Shown here: in pieces, positions 15,557-27,200 of the stretch
Layout: each line of letters opens with the position of its first letter
Position numbering within the stretch: position 1 is the stretch's first letter
Assembly: GCA_028583405.1 (NCBI GenBank)
Contig: CM053251.1
Span: 8,088,102 to 8,152,101 of the forward strand
Reading direction: 5' to 3'
From: Pogonophryne albipinna
Taxonomy: Eukaryota; Chordata; Actinopteri; Perciformes; Artedidraconidae
DNA length: 64,000 nt
Program-made: the position numbers and the translations under genes
The notes under the pieces: generated by a model
The model's input: the letters and a program-made list of their open reading frames with translations, nothing else
Told to the model about the DNA's origin: nothing
Database searches by the model: none

Positions 15557-18500
15557 AACAAATAGGATTACTCTAGTATTAAGCTAAGATAAGAATGTCT
15601 TAAAAAAAGAAAGAAGCTTCAAGTTATTAGTGAGTTGAAGTTTCACAGCACCTTTTACAATTTGTCTTCTTGTCTGCAGTGGTATTGTGGAAATACAATT
15701 AATTTGCCAATGTACGTCATGATCATAGGTCATGATTCATTCCTCACACTGGAGGAGAGCAGGAGAGAATACTAGGAGGAAAGTGGGAGAGAATAATGAA
15801 GCACATTGTTTGCTCTGAGAGCTCTGAGAAGATCTGTCACAGCAGGTGAGGCCCTTTCCTTTCCTGCTGGTGCTAATGAAGCCTGCTAGGACTCTCTGTG
15901 GTTTCTCGTCTCCTCTGTCAGAACAGGCTTTAGAGATTAAGACACACAGAAATCCGGTTCTCTTTTTGAAGTGTTATATAACAACACGAGGGCAAACCCA
16001 TGCATCATCAACCCATTGCTGCTCTCAGACTGTAGGGGTTTCCATGTGATTGCTCTCCTGAAATGGACCATAGCTTAATGAGGCGTTGCCTTTATGGAAT
16101 GTTAATCAGTATGGAGCATGATGAATGTGATAATTAGATTGAGCATTTTTTTCATCACAAATGACAGTGTGAGTATTTCTGAATGACCAGATCTCAATGG
16201 GAAACATTTACAGAATAAAAAAACATTAAAAGCAACATATCCTCACGTTTGAGGAGCTGGAACCACCAAATGTTCTGTATTATTTGTTGGATAAATTACT
16301 ATCACAGATTTGTAACAGTTCTTAATAACATATTTGAAGGTTTCATGAAAATAAAATACAATTTAATTTGGAGCATACCTGATAAAACACACATTTCACA
16401 TCAATTAGTTGAACTCATTCAGTTGGAATTTTACTAATTGCACACTATCTCTGTTTTTTATAATCAGTACCAAATTATATAATTCTGATTTTACAAAAGG
16501 GAATGGAAATGTACCAAATGACCAAAAAAATAGATTCTCAAAATTGTTTTGGATTCATATTATTTCCATCATCTAATTGTTTCAGCACTTTTACAGGATG
16601 ATCAGAACACATTCAGTCTTCTTTTGAATGTTAATCTCACATTACAGCTTTCAGGTATCTTTCACAAGGTCATCTCATCTCTTTTTTTCCCTTAAGTATA
16701 TCTTGTGACTCAAGGGATCCAGCTCTTTCAATAAAGCTACATTGGTTAATGGCGGTCTTACTACATCAAAATGGGCTGTTCTTATTATAAAAAGACTTTT
16801 GTGTGATGGAGGTTCAGATTAGTGAGGTTTCAGTGCCTGTGAAACTGGGATAATGTCTCTAAAGGTTCAAATCTTTATGTAGGTCTAGGTTTTCTCAGCC
16901 TCTAAGCCGGAACAATGTGAGGCCCAGTTTTGTCACTCTCCAAGTGAGGCCTGAGGTGCAGAGTGAAATGAATCTTGGGTAAAGGCTCAATTAAAAGGCG
17001 GGATTCCTCGGCATGCCGGAGGCGCTCTGCGGTCTCCCTGGTCTGAATAGAACGTGTCAGGAGGCGCTAAAGAATTGAGCGGTGACCGTCAACTCAGACT
17101 GACAGCATGTCATCTCTCCTCTTTCAGCTTCACCAAGCAGTGCCCCCTCCTCAACCCCATGCACTATGCAAACACACACTAATACACATAACACACATAC
17201 CACATCTATAGCCCCGATATGTACATACTGTACATACCAAACACACACAAGAAGAGCCTCCCACGTTTTAGCTGGAAGGCTTTTTAGTAAGCCTGGTGAG
17301 TAACTCATTGACTCAGACAAATATTATCATAGTTTCTATACTTCCTCACTTCTCCTGCTTGCACACACTTGTCTGTGTAGTTCAGTGCACATAAAAGCAT
17401 GCACACGCTCATAGACTTGCTCAGGAATGCACATTCACTTGCCTGCATGTGTGCACACACTGACGAAGTAATTAGTGGATAGGAGTCCTGATGGTTTGTG
17501 GTCCGGTTGTAATAAAAACACTCCGGTCGGCCTCATTAATCATGGTATCTGCACAGGGGAATTTAAACCACCATATTTCTTCCTCATTTTTATCTAGAAA
17601 CATTGTACAAAACACCATGGAAAGTACAAATCATCAGACATCCTCCAGAGAGCCCAACCAACATCTTTAGTTGCATCAGCATGTCCAAACGTAAAGATGG
17701 CCTTTTGTTTGAAGAGGTTTCATCAACCTCTTTCTTGGCTTGGGTGCAGCATGAAACAGAAGCACTTTGTTAATACACTCATTCAACTATTTGAAAGGTT
17801 TTAAACGGTTGACCCAAATGTGCCCAACTAAAGCGCCGTAAGAAAGGAAGGAAAGTGGATCTTGTGGGGTAAATAGCACAATCGTCTCTAAAACACTGAT
17901 GTTGGTTGCAGTGGCATGCTGCCTAGCTCGGGCCATTTCTATTCATGTAGCTGCAGTCACGTGTTTCAGGCCGTGTGCGCTTGGCTGAGCCCGGCTCCCT
18001 GGGTTGGATCACCAAGTTAAGGCCCTTGATTAAAATGCTGAAGTGGATCAGCAGATGATTCACCTTCCCTCGGCTCCAGCATCAAGCTGTTTGTATCGGA
18101 TTCAGATGGTCTAACACAGTCAGCTCAAAGCAATAGCTTACAATTTGTGTCATCTTGAATAGTTTTACTGTTGTAAAATCTGGTAATGTGCAAGAACTTG
18201 TTTGTTTTTATATTATGTTGACAGGTTTTGTTGCTACGCCCTCATTGCTTTGGTGTTTGGGTACTGCACAAGAACGCCCTTGTCAAAACAATCATGGTGC
18301 AATCATTTTCCCAGCATGTTTTTGGTAAACCAATTTTGAGTATTGCTTATGCTAACTACTATGTACAGATATAACTTTTTACCTCAGAATCAGGGCTGTA
18401 ACAACTATCGAAAACATTGAATTCAGGACTTTTTAATTTGTTCTGGGAGGTTTGTAACCTGAGGGGGGTTTAGCATCACCAATATTTGCAGACCCAGTGT

Positions 18501-20749
18501 TTTGCTAACAGGATTCCGTATTTTTCCACCATAAGTTTTTTCCTGGTATTGTCGAGAGAGCTAGAAATGAATATGTTGACCTTGTTTGTAAATAAAACAG
18601 TAATGCTTTACTTTTAGACCCAGAATTTCCTTCTCATTTCATAAGAAAAGTCCAGGAAAGAACAATGCAATTGGTACTAAATTCACACAAAATAATCTCA
18701 AACTGTTATCTTTTTCTTAAAATGTGGGCTTCATTTTTTTGTGTTGTTGACTTCGTAAGCTGTTGTTGATTCCAGAGGCAGCAGCTAACTAAAAAAAGTC
18801 AATGATTTGTATACATTAAGAGGCTTATTGTTGTTGGTAGCAGGCTATGGGAGGACTACAATTCACAACCTCAGTATCTCTAAAATGTTGAACTGCTCCC
18901 AAATATATAAATACGATAATATTATAATACCTAAACTTGGTTCACTGAAAGATTTTGAAAGATTTTAATACAAAACCAGCTCTCTTGTATCTGTTTCAAC
19001 ACGGGAATACAGAAATGAATGTATCTTTTTCCTCATAATTGTAACTTATATAAATTCATGAATCAGCTTATGGGATGAATGCATCACTAGTAAGTGTAAT
19101 TTAGTTTAGTTCAAACAAGCTACTGAAACCGAAAAGGTCATGATTATTTGAAGCCCACAGGATATAGTTAAAGGGTTGAATCCCTAGTGCAATATTACCA
19201 GATTGTTATAACAAATCTGGGGATAAAATCAGAATGTGCATTTATTCATAAAAACCTTTTGCAGGGCTTCACTTGAATAAAAGTAGACCACATACACTCG
19301 ATTACATAGTCCAATGAACTGGGAGAAGTTACAGGAATCTATTCTGTCAAAGCTTGGAGCTGTGAAATGTGTTTTATGAAAGGACAGAATACATTCGCTC
19401 ATGTTTTGTCGCTCATTTCCAATTCAGCCCTCCAATTGTACATAGATTGCTATTGCAAGAATTGTTCAGCTGGTATTGACCCGAACACTAGCAATGCATC
19501 TTCAACAATTGATGCCTTCAGACATAACTGGTATAATACACTCACTGTAGTTTTACATTTTACCCACATGTGCTGTTAATTTTTTTACCTCACATTCTGA
19601 AATAGCTAGACATGTGTTTAACAGCTCGCTGATGGATGTCTGCCAACTTCTGTATTCTCAGTTGGATAGAGCTGATTGGAAACATTGATAGCTTCACCGC
19701 TGATCCTGCTGTTAAAAAACCTAATAACAGCAAATCATTTCTAGATTCTTAGAAATGAGCACAGATAATCTTATAAGGTTTTATTTTAGTCTTATTTGAT
19801 CTCTATGATTAATTAATCTCGTCATGTATCCAGTGCTTTGTAATATATCAGACTTCACATGATGTATTAGTAATATACCAGTGTTGATTAGAGTTATTTG
19901 ACCAGACACACTCTTTGCTCAGCTCAGTTGGGAATGAAACACAGTTCTTACTTTCTTGCAGTGAAAATAGCACTTTGAACGAATTATTTAAAAGTAACAG
20001 TCAAATATAGCAGGAACAAAGAACATCAGGATATTAACTAATAACACATATCTGCCTTAGAATCAGCTATTGTCAGTCATGTGAAATTATAAATTATCAA
20101 GACTTAGGTTTGGTAGCTTTATCCCTGAAGGCTGAGGAGTTGTTTAGGTATTCAACTGATAATTTCTCTGACCCACAATCCTCCTTCGGTTACCCAGCAA
20201 CAGGCTGCCTAACGATGTCCCCCAGGAGGGAGATTTGGTTTAGGAGGCAGAGGAAACAGGAGGAGGATGGCCCATAGCAGGAGACCGAGAGAAAAAAGAG
20301 AGAGATGCTATCATTTTATCAAGTAGGGTTGTATGAGCCAACCGGCTACAAACCCTTGTTTGGACTTTATCTAATACAGGTGCCGCAGGATGCCTCGCGG
20401 TCAGCAGCTGCACGGCAGAAAGGAAGCGCAGCAGGAAAACCTGTGGCCTGTCCCTAACGGGGGGAAATATATAGCGCAGGCTGCTTGTTAAGAGGCTATC
20501 CGTGGCCTTTAGCAGTGCCATAAACATTCCACAGTTCAATATTCTTTGTGTAGGTTTTTTATGTTGTTATGAAAAAGTTTTTCAGGCTGTGCAACTGTAA
20601 TTTCTTTTTCTGCTCCCAAGGTAATATTGGCAGCATGAATGCATCACCTGCTAGAGGGTAATGTTGAGGGTAATGTGTTGCAGCACAGAATAAGAGCCAA
20701 AAGAAAACGTAGATGTTATCTGCAGGGAGGTTTGCGTTACGTGTGCATG
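15557..20749. other. Noncoding sequence, nothing firm
   Basis: About 5.2 kb, largely AT-rich and apparently unique. A short GGGCTGTAACAACTATCG near 18394 recalls the ends of decayed fish repeats but is too short to call. Higher-complexity blocks at about 16980-17300, 17920-18100 and 20150-20540 carry no supportable exon. Confidence 0.45.
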
Positions 20750-20929
20750 TGTGTGAACAGGGCCGCCCCTCCCTACAGGCCAATCACGCAGGCTGCATGG
20801 GGCCCCGCCTTGCGCAGGGGGCCCCGCCCAGAGGGCCTCAGCTGCTGTGCGCAGTTCTCCGCGCACCCCCCGCGAGAGTGAGAGTGAGAGGTGACAAGGG
20901 GAGCACGTCTGTAACCCGACACCGTTGCA

Positions 20930-21142
20930 ATGAATCGACATCTGACCAATCACGGCTTTGATACGGCCACTAGTGCAGGTGAAGAGATGTCGGTGAAAAG
21001 ACAGTTTCAGTCCGGAGCAAGCAAAAGGGAAAAAAAAAAAAACATGAAGAAACTAGAGCATCACTCGAAGGTGGGTTATTGTATGAGTCAAATGTACAAC
21101 TTGCGAATGTTGTATAAGTCAAATTGCCAATTGCCATATTAA
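20930..21142 (+). pseudogene. Remnant N-terminus of a ZMYM-like hAT transposase
   Basis: The frame starts MNRHLTNHG and reaches MSVKRQFQSGASKREKKK then NMKKLEHHSK. The basic block with SGASKR-type residues followed by lysines is the N-terminal signature I associate with fish ZMYM1-like hAT proteins, where a zinc finger and the catalytic domain follow. After HHSK the sequence reads AAGGTGGGTT, which could be a splice donor, and the following residues no longer resemble the family. No zinc finger, catalytic or dimerisation domain is found before the right end. I read it as the first exon of an internally deleted element, without transposase activity. Confidence 0.6.
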
Positions 21143-21394
21143 AACATCAGCTGCAATTCACGACATGAAGAAGGCAGTCTCTGCATAGCATACAGGCTAA
21201 TGGAGATGCAGTTATTTCCAGCATTCTTTATTTAACATTCATTCAAGTATGTGATGCCTTTTATCTGCTAATGTACAGGAGGAAGAGTGATACACCGTCT
21301 GTCTAGTTGGCTTACATAACAGTTAAAGTTTACAGCCTAAAAAACATGGAGCATTTTTTCCCCTTTTATTCATTTTTATGTCAATTTGCACAAT

Positions 21395-21474
21395 TCATGG
21401 TGATGCTCAGCCTCTCCCCTTAACTCCTAACAGTCATCATCATGGTGATGCTCAGCCTCTCCCCTTAACTCCTA
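21395..21474 (+). repeat. 45-bp tandem duplication inside the second hAT
   Basis: TCATGGTGATGCTCAGCCTC and what follows through CTCCTAACAGTCATCA (21395-21439) repeats from 21440. The second copy runs to CTCCTAA, is interrupted by the MITE, and resumes at 21817 with CAGTCATCGTCATG. The first copy therefore preserves the uninterrupted arrangement. Confidence 0.88.
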
Positions 21475-21475
21475 A

Positions 21476-21813
21476 CGGCCCGTCCACACAGCGGCGTTGG
21501 AAGCTTCTTCCAATGCTTCTGCCCATTCACTTTGAATGGGGTGACGTCACTTTTCGCCGAACTGCATTGTGGGAAGCAGAGCGGCGGTTTCCTGGCGTTT
21601 CAGGCTGCAAAAGTTGAGCAATGTTCAACTTTTTAAGCTTCTGAAGCTTTCGGTGGAAGCGTCAGCCAATCAAATCATATGCCAGTACAAGTTCTAGCCA
21701 ATCAAACCGCTGCTTGTGTGTCCGGGGCGGGAGATTCATGTGATTGGTTGTTGGTGGAGCTTCAGACACGCCCGCCGGCAAGCTTTTTCCAAAGCCGCTG
21801 TGTGGATGGGCCG
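21476..21813. mobile_element. PIF/Harbinger-like MITE, 338 bp, nested in the hAT
   Basis: Long terminal inverted repeats, CGGCCCGTCCACACAGCGGC (left) and GCCGCTGTGTGGATGGGCCG (right), differ at one position over 20 bases and continue into GGAAGCTT-like sequence. They are flanked by TAA on both sides (21473-21475 and 21814-21816). The neighbouring tandem copy shows the unoccupied site CTCCTAACAGTC with a single TAA, which confirms a 3-bp target duplication, the PIF/Harbinger signature. There is no transposase frame. Inside are a palindromic CRE at 21542, CCAAT at 21666 and 21698, and ATTGG at 21743. Confidence 0.88.
21542..21549. promoter_or_regulatory. Consensus CRE palindrome in the Harbinger-like MITE
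   Basis: TGACGTCA, the full CREB/ATF consensus, inside GTGACGTCAC. Presence is certain; use by a factor is inferred. Confidence 0.45.
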
Positions 21814-22261
21814 TAACAGTCATCGTCATGTCAACCACAACACAGAGAAATACTGATAGAAATGTGTGTGTAGTTGTTGATACATTGCTGACAGAGGGAA
21901 CTACATTTGAATACAGATTTAAGAAATATCAGTTTTTGAGCATGTCATAAGCATGTTTTGTCTTGACTATATTACAACTATATTATAATAAAATATAGTA
22001 TTAATTTATTGAATTGATTATGATTATTATTATTAGTAGAAGTAGTTTATTTGCATTAATTATATTTTAATCTTTTTGAGGCTAGTATTTGGCAGGAAAT
22101 GCAGACGTATTCACCTGTAAACGCACACTGAACGACATAAATGCACATTTACCATTTACCTCACTGTATACAAAGTAACTGTGTAATAATAATAAACAGG
22201 AACTATATTTGCAAAGTAGCCTACTTTGTTTCCAAAAAAAATGTTTTCACTCCTGTCGGTT

Positions 22262-22276
22262 GGGGGGGGGGGGGGG
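22262..22276 (+). repeat. G homopolymer of 15 bases in the hAT 3' end
   Basis: Fifteen consecutive G residues, just before CTCATCTCACAATG. The run can support quadruplex folding and is prone to length errors in sequencing. Confidence 0.9.
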
Positions 22277-22916
22277 CTCATCTCACAATGTCGCTTGGGG
22301 CCCCAAGTTGGCCAGGCGCGGCCCTGTGTGTGAACAATATGCCACTGCTTTCATTAATATGTTGCATGTGATAGTACGATTGATTGGGCTTTGCGTCTGA
22401 GCAGAACAGCGAAGCTAAAGGTGTGATTTCTCTGTGAGTTTTATAACCCTGTCCTTGACCATCAGGAAGCTGCATGCAATGGTGGAAGAATGGTTGACAT
22501 TATCCTTGGCCATACCATACTTTAAAAATACTTCACTAAGGGTCATGCATTCAAAAAGTACAGAACCATCATCAGTAAATGTATTGAAAGTTGTAATTGG
22601 TAAGATATTTGTGAAACATAACCAGCTTAGGTCATGCTATAGGCTATACAGTAAGGTTGGTGTTTTTTTTTAAAGGGGAGCTATTATGCTATATTTGAAA
22701 AATATATTGTAGGGCCATACCTATACAAAACATGTCTGTGAAGTTTTTTGCTTAAAATACCAAACAGATCACCCATTGCAGCCATGCCTCATACTGCTCA
22801 TACCCCTCTATTCCAGCCCTGTCCCAAAAAGGCTGATTCTGTGACCGTAGCTTTAAATGGAACAGCTGCTGCTAGCCACGCCCCTTTGTAGCATCACGCA
22901 GCTTTCCCCTGCTAAG

Positions 22917-23567
22917 AGGCCTGTCTCAGGTCGGTTAAATGAAATCCTTGCTTCCCTCACTTGCGTCGTTTCCCTGCGTTTAGTCCCTCCCACCAGGGAA
23001 GCATGGAGGGACCCAAGGAAACTACGAGAGGCAGGGAAATGAGTTTTAAGAGCAATGGGACGTCCTTTCCTCTGGAGCGTCACGTGAAGCGACGTCCGTT
23101 TGTGATGACGCCGTAAAACGAAAAAAGTGATCATGAAAATGTTTCCAATAAATGAATAAAATGATTTTTGACCACTTTGTTGTTCAGATATATCACATAT
23201 TTGTAACTAAATTATACATGAATTGAAACAAAACACAGTATAAACTGAGGAGTGACTCTCGTGAGTTTTTTCACTCCGCTGGGAAACTGCTCTCATGTCA
23301 AGAAGCATCAGATCAGTGCATGCGCTGCATCGTCCAATCAGTGAGTGATACACAGTAAGGGGGCGGGGCGAGTATCTGAGGATTTCATCGGAGGATGGTC
23401 TGGTGGTTCCTCGGTTATCGCTCCTCCATTATCGCTCCTCGATCCTCGGTCCTCCGGCAGAAATAAGAGCCATGGGACGGTACTCAAGATGGCGCAGATA
23501 AATCAACTTCCGGTGAGACCGAGGACCGAGGAGCGAGGAAATGAAAATAGTCGACCTGAGACGGGCC
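22917..23567. mobile_element. Nested inverted-repeat insertion, about 650 bp
   Basis: The left border GGCCTGTCTCAGGTCG and the right border CGACCTGAGACGGGCC are inverted copies. The match continues inward more weakly (AAATGAAATCC against rc of GAGGAAATGAAAATAG). The related element at 63.0 kb lacks this block; there the sequence passes from the equivalent of GCTAA directly to the equivalent of GGAGATAAAG. A second inverted pair inside (CTCCTCGATCCTCGGTCCTC near 23435 against GACCGAGGACCGAGGAGCGA near 23518) could fold into a hairpin. The exact target duplication is unclear and the superfamily is unknown. Confidence 0.6.
23485..23513 (+). promoter_or_regulatory. YY1 plus ETS motif pair inside the nested insertion
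   Basis: CAAGATGGCGC (23485-23495) matches the YY1 consensus and ACTTCCGG (23506-23513) the ETS/GABP consensus, 10 bases apart. This pairing is typical of TATA-less housekeeping promoters. Promoter activity is inferred. Confidence 0.4.
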
Positions 23568-24008
23568 CGGGAGAAACTAAGCTAAACGCTGCCGTGATTA
23601 AATGCCATATTATGTTCAAACCACTTACAAGCATTATTTCTGAAACAGTATGGAGCTCAAACGTTTCTCTCTAGCAAGGTTTACCTCAAGGACATTACGT
23701 TACACATATTCTCTCCAGTACAGAGTTAGCTCTGAGTGTTAGCATGCTTGCTAATGTAAACACAGACCATATCACTCCCAAAACACGCCGCGCATTGTTT
23801 CTGATACAGCACATACATAGCTTGATATGTTCTTTCTTAAGTGTTTACCACTAGAACAGTGCCATTATATGTATTATATATAACAACTTTACTCTAAGTG
23901 CCTCCTGCAGACATCCCACAGACACACAGCTGCGAGAGGGGATTCAGCTAGACGACTGTATACAGCAACGATAGGTTGGGACGTGTCACGTGTGCCACAT
24001 TTCACCAA

Positions 24009-24016
24009 TGACGTCA
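24009..24016. promoter_or_regulatory. Consensus CRE next to a CCAAT box in the long TTAA element
   Basis: ACCAATGACGTCA joins CCAAT (24005-24009) and TGACGTCA (24009-24016) without a gap. The corresponding place in the 63-kb copy reads TGACGTCG. Confidence 0.4.
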
Positions 24017-24202
24017 TAGGAGCCAAATCCTGGATCAGCTCGTTTGCACCCCCGTTTTTTATTAAAACAAATTGAGATGTGGGTAAGGAGGAAAAGAGAA
24101 AGGGTTGTATCTTCTGAAACTTTGTGAGTCATCTTACACACCGGGGACACATATTTTTAAGAGACACCAAAAAGTGCATTTTGCATAATAGGTCCCCTTT
24201 AA

Positions 24203-27200
24203 ATATCCATTCATTGTTTTTACCCTTCTATAATTACCTCTCTTTAGATTTCCTACCTATAGGCTGAGCCATTGCCAGGAAATGGTGCATGTTTATAATC
24301 CAGTATTACTGTTCATAATTGTATTTTGTGTTTACTGTTCACCCTCCTAACAACGTACCAGAGCTATATCACGTTACTGCTAAATGGCAACCAAACATTT
24401 CCTACTGCTGCTGCTTCACATTAAGACTGTACAAAGGGTGAAAGTGGTCATTATGGAGCAGAACGGCTCCTCTCAGTGTTACATCATTATACGTTATAAT
24501 ATTGGATTGTTATTACCGATGCATTAGTGTGTGAGCAAATTCCCAATGTTGTCATTGTGCCGGTAAAGCTTATTTCAGTTTATGAGAACTCTCCATGCTG
24601 TTGTGTAGTCTTAACTATAACACCGTATCATTCTATAAGCCATGTTTCGATGCAAAATCATAAAAAGTCTAGCTGTCAGATCCATTAAGAGGAGTAAAAC
24701 CTAGAATTATTTTACGAAAAATATGCAGCGAGATGGAAATACACAAATTAAATACAATTAACTGTACTTATTTAGTTGCATAACACCATTGCATGCATGT
24801 ATACTTTTGTGGTTTGTTTCTTTAAGGGAATTAAAAACGGTGTTCTGTGCAATCACAGCAGTAATTCCTTTCATGTCATTTAGCACACACAAAGAAAACC
24901 ATAAGATATTTGATGATGAATGGATCCTTAGGAATTCACCAGCAGACATCTTTATTGATGTGTGCATTTCTTCCATTGTGGCGGCTGCCCCAGAACAGAA
25001 ATTGATTCTAAATTCACCCTGCAGACGACTGAGAATCGATCCTTTTTGTGTCGCCTAGATCTTCTGCCAAGTACAAACCTGGCAAATGTCTCCCTTTCAG
25101 CTGAGAGAAAACAACGTTGTGCCTGAGAAAAAAGCACGCTGAAGGCCATGTTTTTTTTTATCGTCTGTGGTTCAGCACCCTAATTGAATTTTTTAATAAC
25201 GCTCTGGAAAATAAGAGAAGGTAGTTTGCTCCCGCTCACTCAGCCTCACTTCTGAATTCACAAGGTATTAGCATTCTGTAGAGAACGGACTGCCCTCCTT
25301 TGAGAGGAAGGAAAGAAAACATTGTCAGGAAGCAGTTGTCTGTAAATGAAGGGCAGGGTCACCCACCACAGTGAAATGTTAATGAGGAACCGTACAAGGG
25401 TTCAGAATGCAGGAGGCTTGAAAGAGGCAAGTTGGAATACAACACAACGCAGTAATTGAGGCATACTCTCCTTGCCACTGAAAACAAACAATATCAAAAC
25501 ATTTGGCGACATGGTCACAGTTTGCAATTGTTTCATTTCAAATCGCCACTTTTGTGATACGGTTCATGTGTTAACAAAGTGACATTAATACTTCAGTATT
25601 CAAGCCTTCAATCTCATCTAGAGTACCTTGCTCTAGGCTTAAATAGAAATAGTGTAACTGTTAGATTATCAAAGCAACAATTAGAGAGGAGGGCAACTGT
25701 CAAAGCCACTAACAGAACATGTGAATAGGTTATTTTATACCCAGAACATGGAATTGTATGTCAGGAAGTAACAGACAGGTACTGTATGTAGCCTCTTCAA
25801 TACATCTGATTCAGATTTCATCATTTATTACTGCACAATGGGTTTTATGAGAAATGCACCAAGGCTATGTGATGTCAACTACTCATATAAGGATTGTATG
25901 TTCTCAAGGACAAATTCAGTTAAATGTCACGTCCTATCTAGCTCACATTGCAGTAGGTATAGTCACCGCAACTTGTTTGATCAGCCGTTGACAGACGCGT
26001 CATAGAAACAGCGTGACCTTTCTAGAGCTTCTGCGGCTATCATCCATTTGTGGAGGTGGTACACAACTCGGCTGCACACGTTCATTCTGCAGATGCTGCC
26101 CTCAGAGCGGGTCCCAAAGCCTTATCTCCTCAGAGCGTATTGAATTTTGGTTTCCTATTAGGATAATGTTCGACTTTTCCACCTCGATTCAGGTGTTGCT
26201 TCTGACGAGTGCCACCTCAGTGTGATTGCAGCTGCCTGAATCGAGCTCTCAAGCAGACTTAATCAGATCACAATGGGGGAATTATCATGGATGTAAGCAG
26301 ACAAATGAGAAAAATAGCAAAGGAAATGCTGAAACAACAACTAGAAATAAATGGTCAAAAGAGATAATATGTTAAACTGGGTAGACAGTGACAGACGGCC
26401 CATATTTAATAATTTTTCAAGCCTATTTAAGATTATAGGACTAAATCCGATTCTTCTATTGCTTCTAATGAAAAGTAGACAAAACATAATGTGACAATTA
26501 CGAAACCAGTCAATCAACACAACAATTATGTGTCAGCTGTCTTGATAACTAATTAACTTTCTAGTAATTTTTCAATACAAATTGCAAACTCTTTCAAGTC
26601 TGTCCAATATGAGGGATTGCTACTTTTCACTGTACTATAGCTGAGCATTAAACATGACATACTTGACAGATATTCATTCATTAGCAGCATTAGCAGTTTC
26701 TTTTTTCCCCCTACTTACATATGTTGTATAACCGCTGGAATGTATGTACCTTTAGTGTTATAAGAGCAATACATTTTGGCAAAATTCAGTGATATCTTAA
26801 ACAAATAAATTTTCTTGTCAAACTGCAAGACGTTTGTTAGCCAATACACATGGATTCGTATGCCCTGAACTATTTTTCAGTCCTTCAACATTATGCTAAG
26901 TAGGATGAGGCAATCGTACCCTGGTAGGTTGAACAATAACCTGACTCGTGATCGACTGAGAATAGGACACATACTGTAGTTCACAACAAAATGAGGAAAA
27001 ATTATTATTCTGCTACATTTCTCTGTAGCCTCCTGGCTGACACTCTCCACTGAGTTACCATACTGTATATGGCATATGGCAGCTGGGCTTCAATCTAAAA
27101 GCCTACCATATGCGGTACTTAACTCACAGGTGGTTGCCTTGGTTACCTGGGACTGTAGAATATACCTGAAAAATTGCTGTATGAATGCAACACACGGCAC

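Larger units (their letters stand above)
20758..22326 (+). mobile_element. Second hAT transposon, non-autonomous, 1569 bp, with nested insertion
   Basis: The left end CAGGGCCGCCCC and right end GGCGCGGCCCTG are inverted repeats. They are flanked by identical 8-bp direct repeats TGTGTGAA (20750-20757 and 22327-22334), as expected for hAT. The interior near the left end encodes a short basic peptide like the N-terminus of ZMYM-like fish hAT transposases (see 20930). The rest of the transposase is missing. The right part ends in a G-run and CTTGGGGCCCC, a 3' end I recall from fish hAT elements. It differs from the 3.56-kb hAT in ends and protein. A Harbinger-like MITE sits inside it at 21476-21813. 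Confidence 0.9.
22674..24198 (+). mobile_element. TTAA-flanked DNA element, long copy (1525 bp) with nested insertion
   Basis: The left end AGGGGAGCTATTATGC and right end GCATAATAGGTCCCCT are inverted repeats, flanked by TTAA at 22670-22673 and 24199-24202. The outer parts match, in reverse orientation, the element at 63014-63697. Shared blocks include the bases after the left end (TGTAGGGCCATACCTATACA), AGTATGGAGCTC near 23650, GTTAGCTCTGAGTGTTAG near 23725 and ACACCGGGGACACATAT near 24140. This copy is longer because about 650 bp (22917-23567) is inserted. CCAAT occurs at 24005 next to a CRE at 24009. There is no transposase frame. piggyBac and Kolobok both use TTAA, so the superfamily is unsettled. 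Confidence 0.8.

Noticed and set aside
16860..16875. GGTTCAAATC, resembling a tRNA B box
   Set aside because: No A box at the right distance upstream and no cloverleaf could be drawn, so neither a tRNA gene nor a tRNA-derived SINE is supported.
20240..20539. 99-codon minus-strand frame
   Set aside because: GC-richer sequence that could be conserved, but no recognisable protein motif and no clear splice sites.
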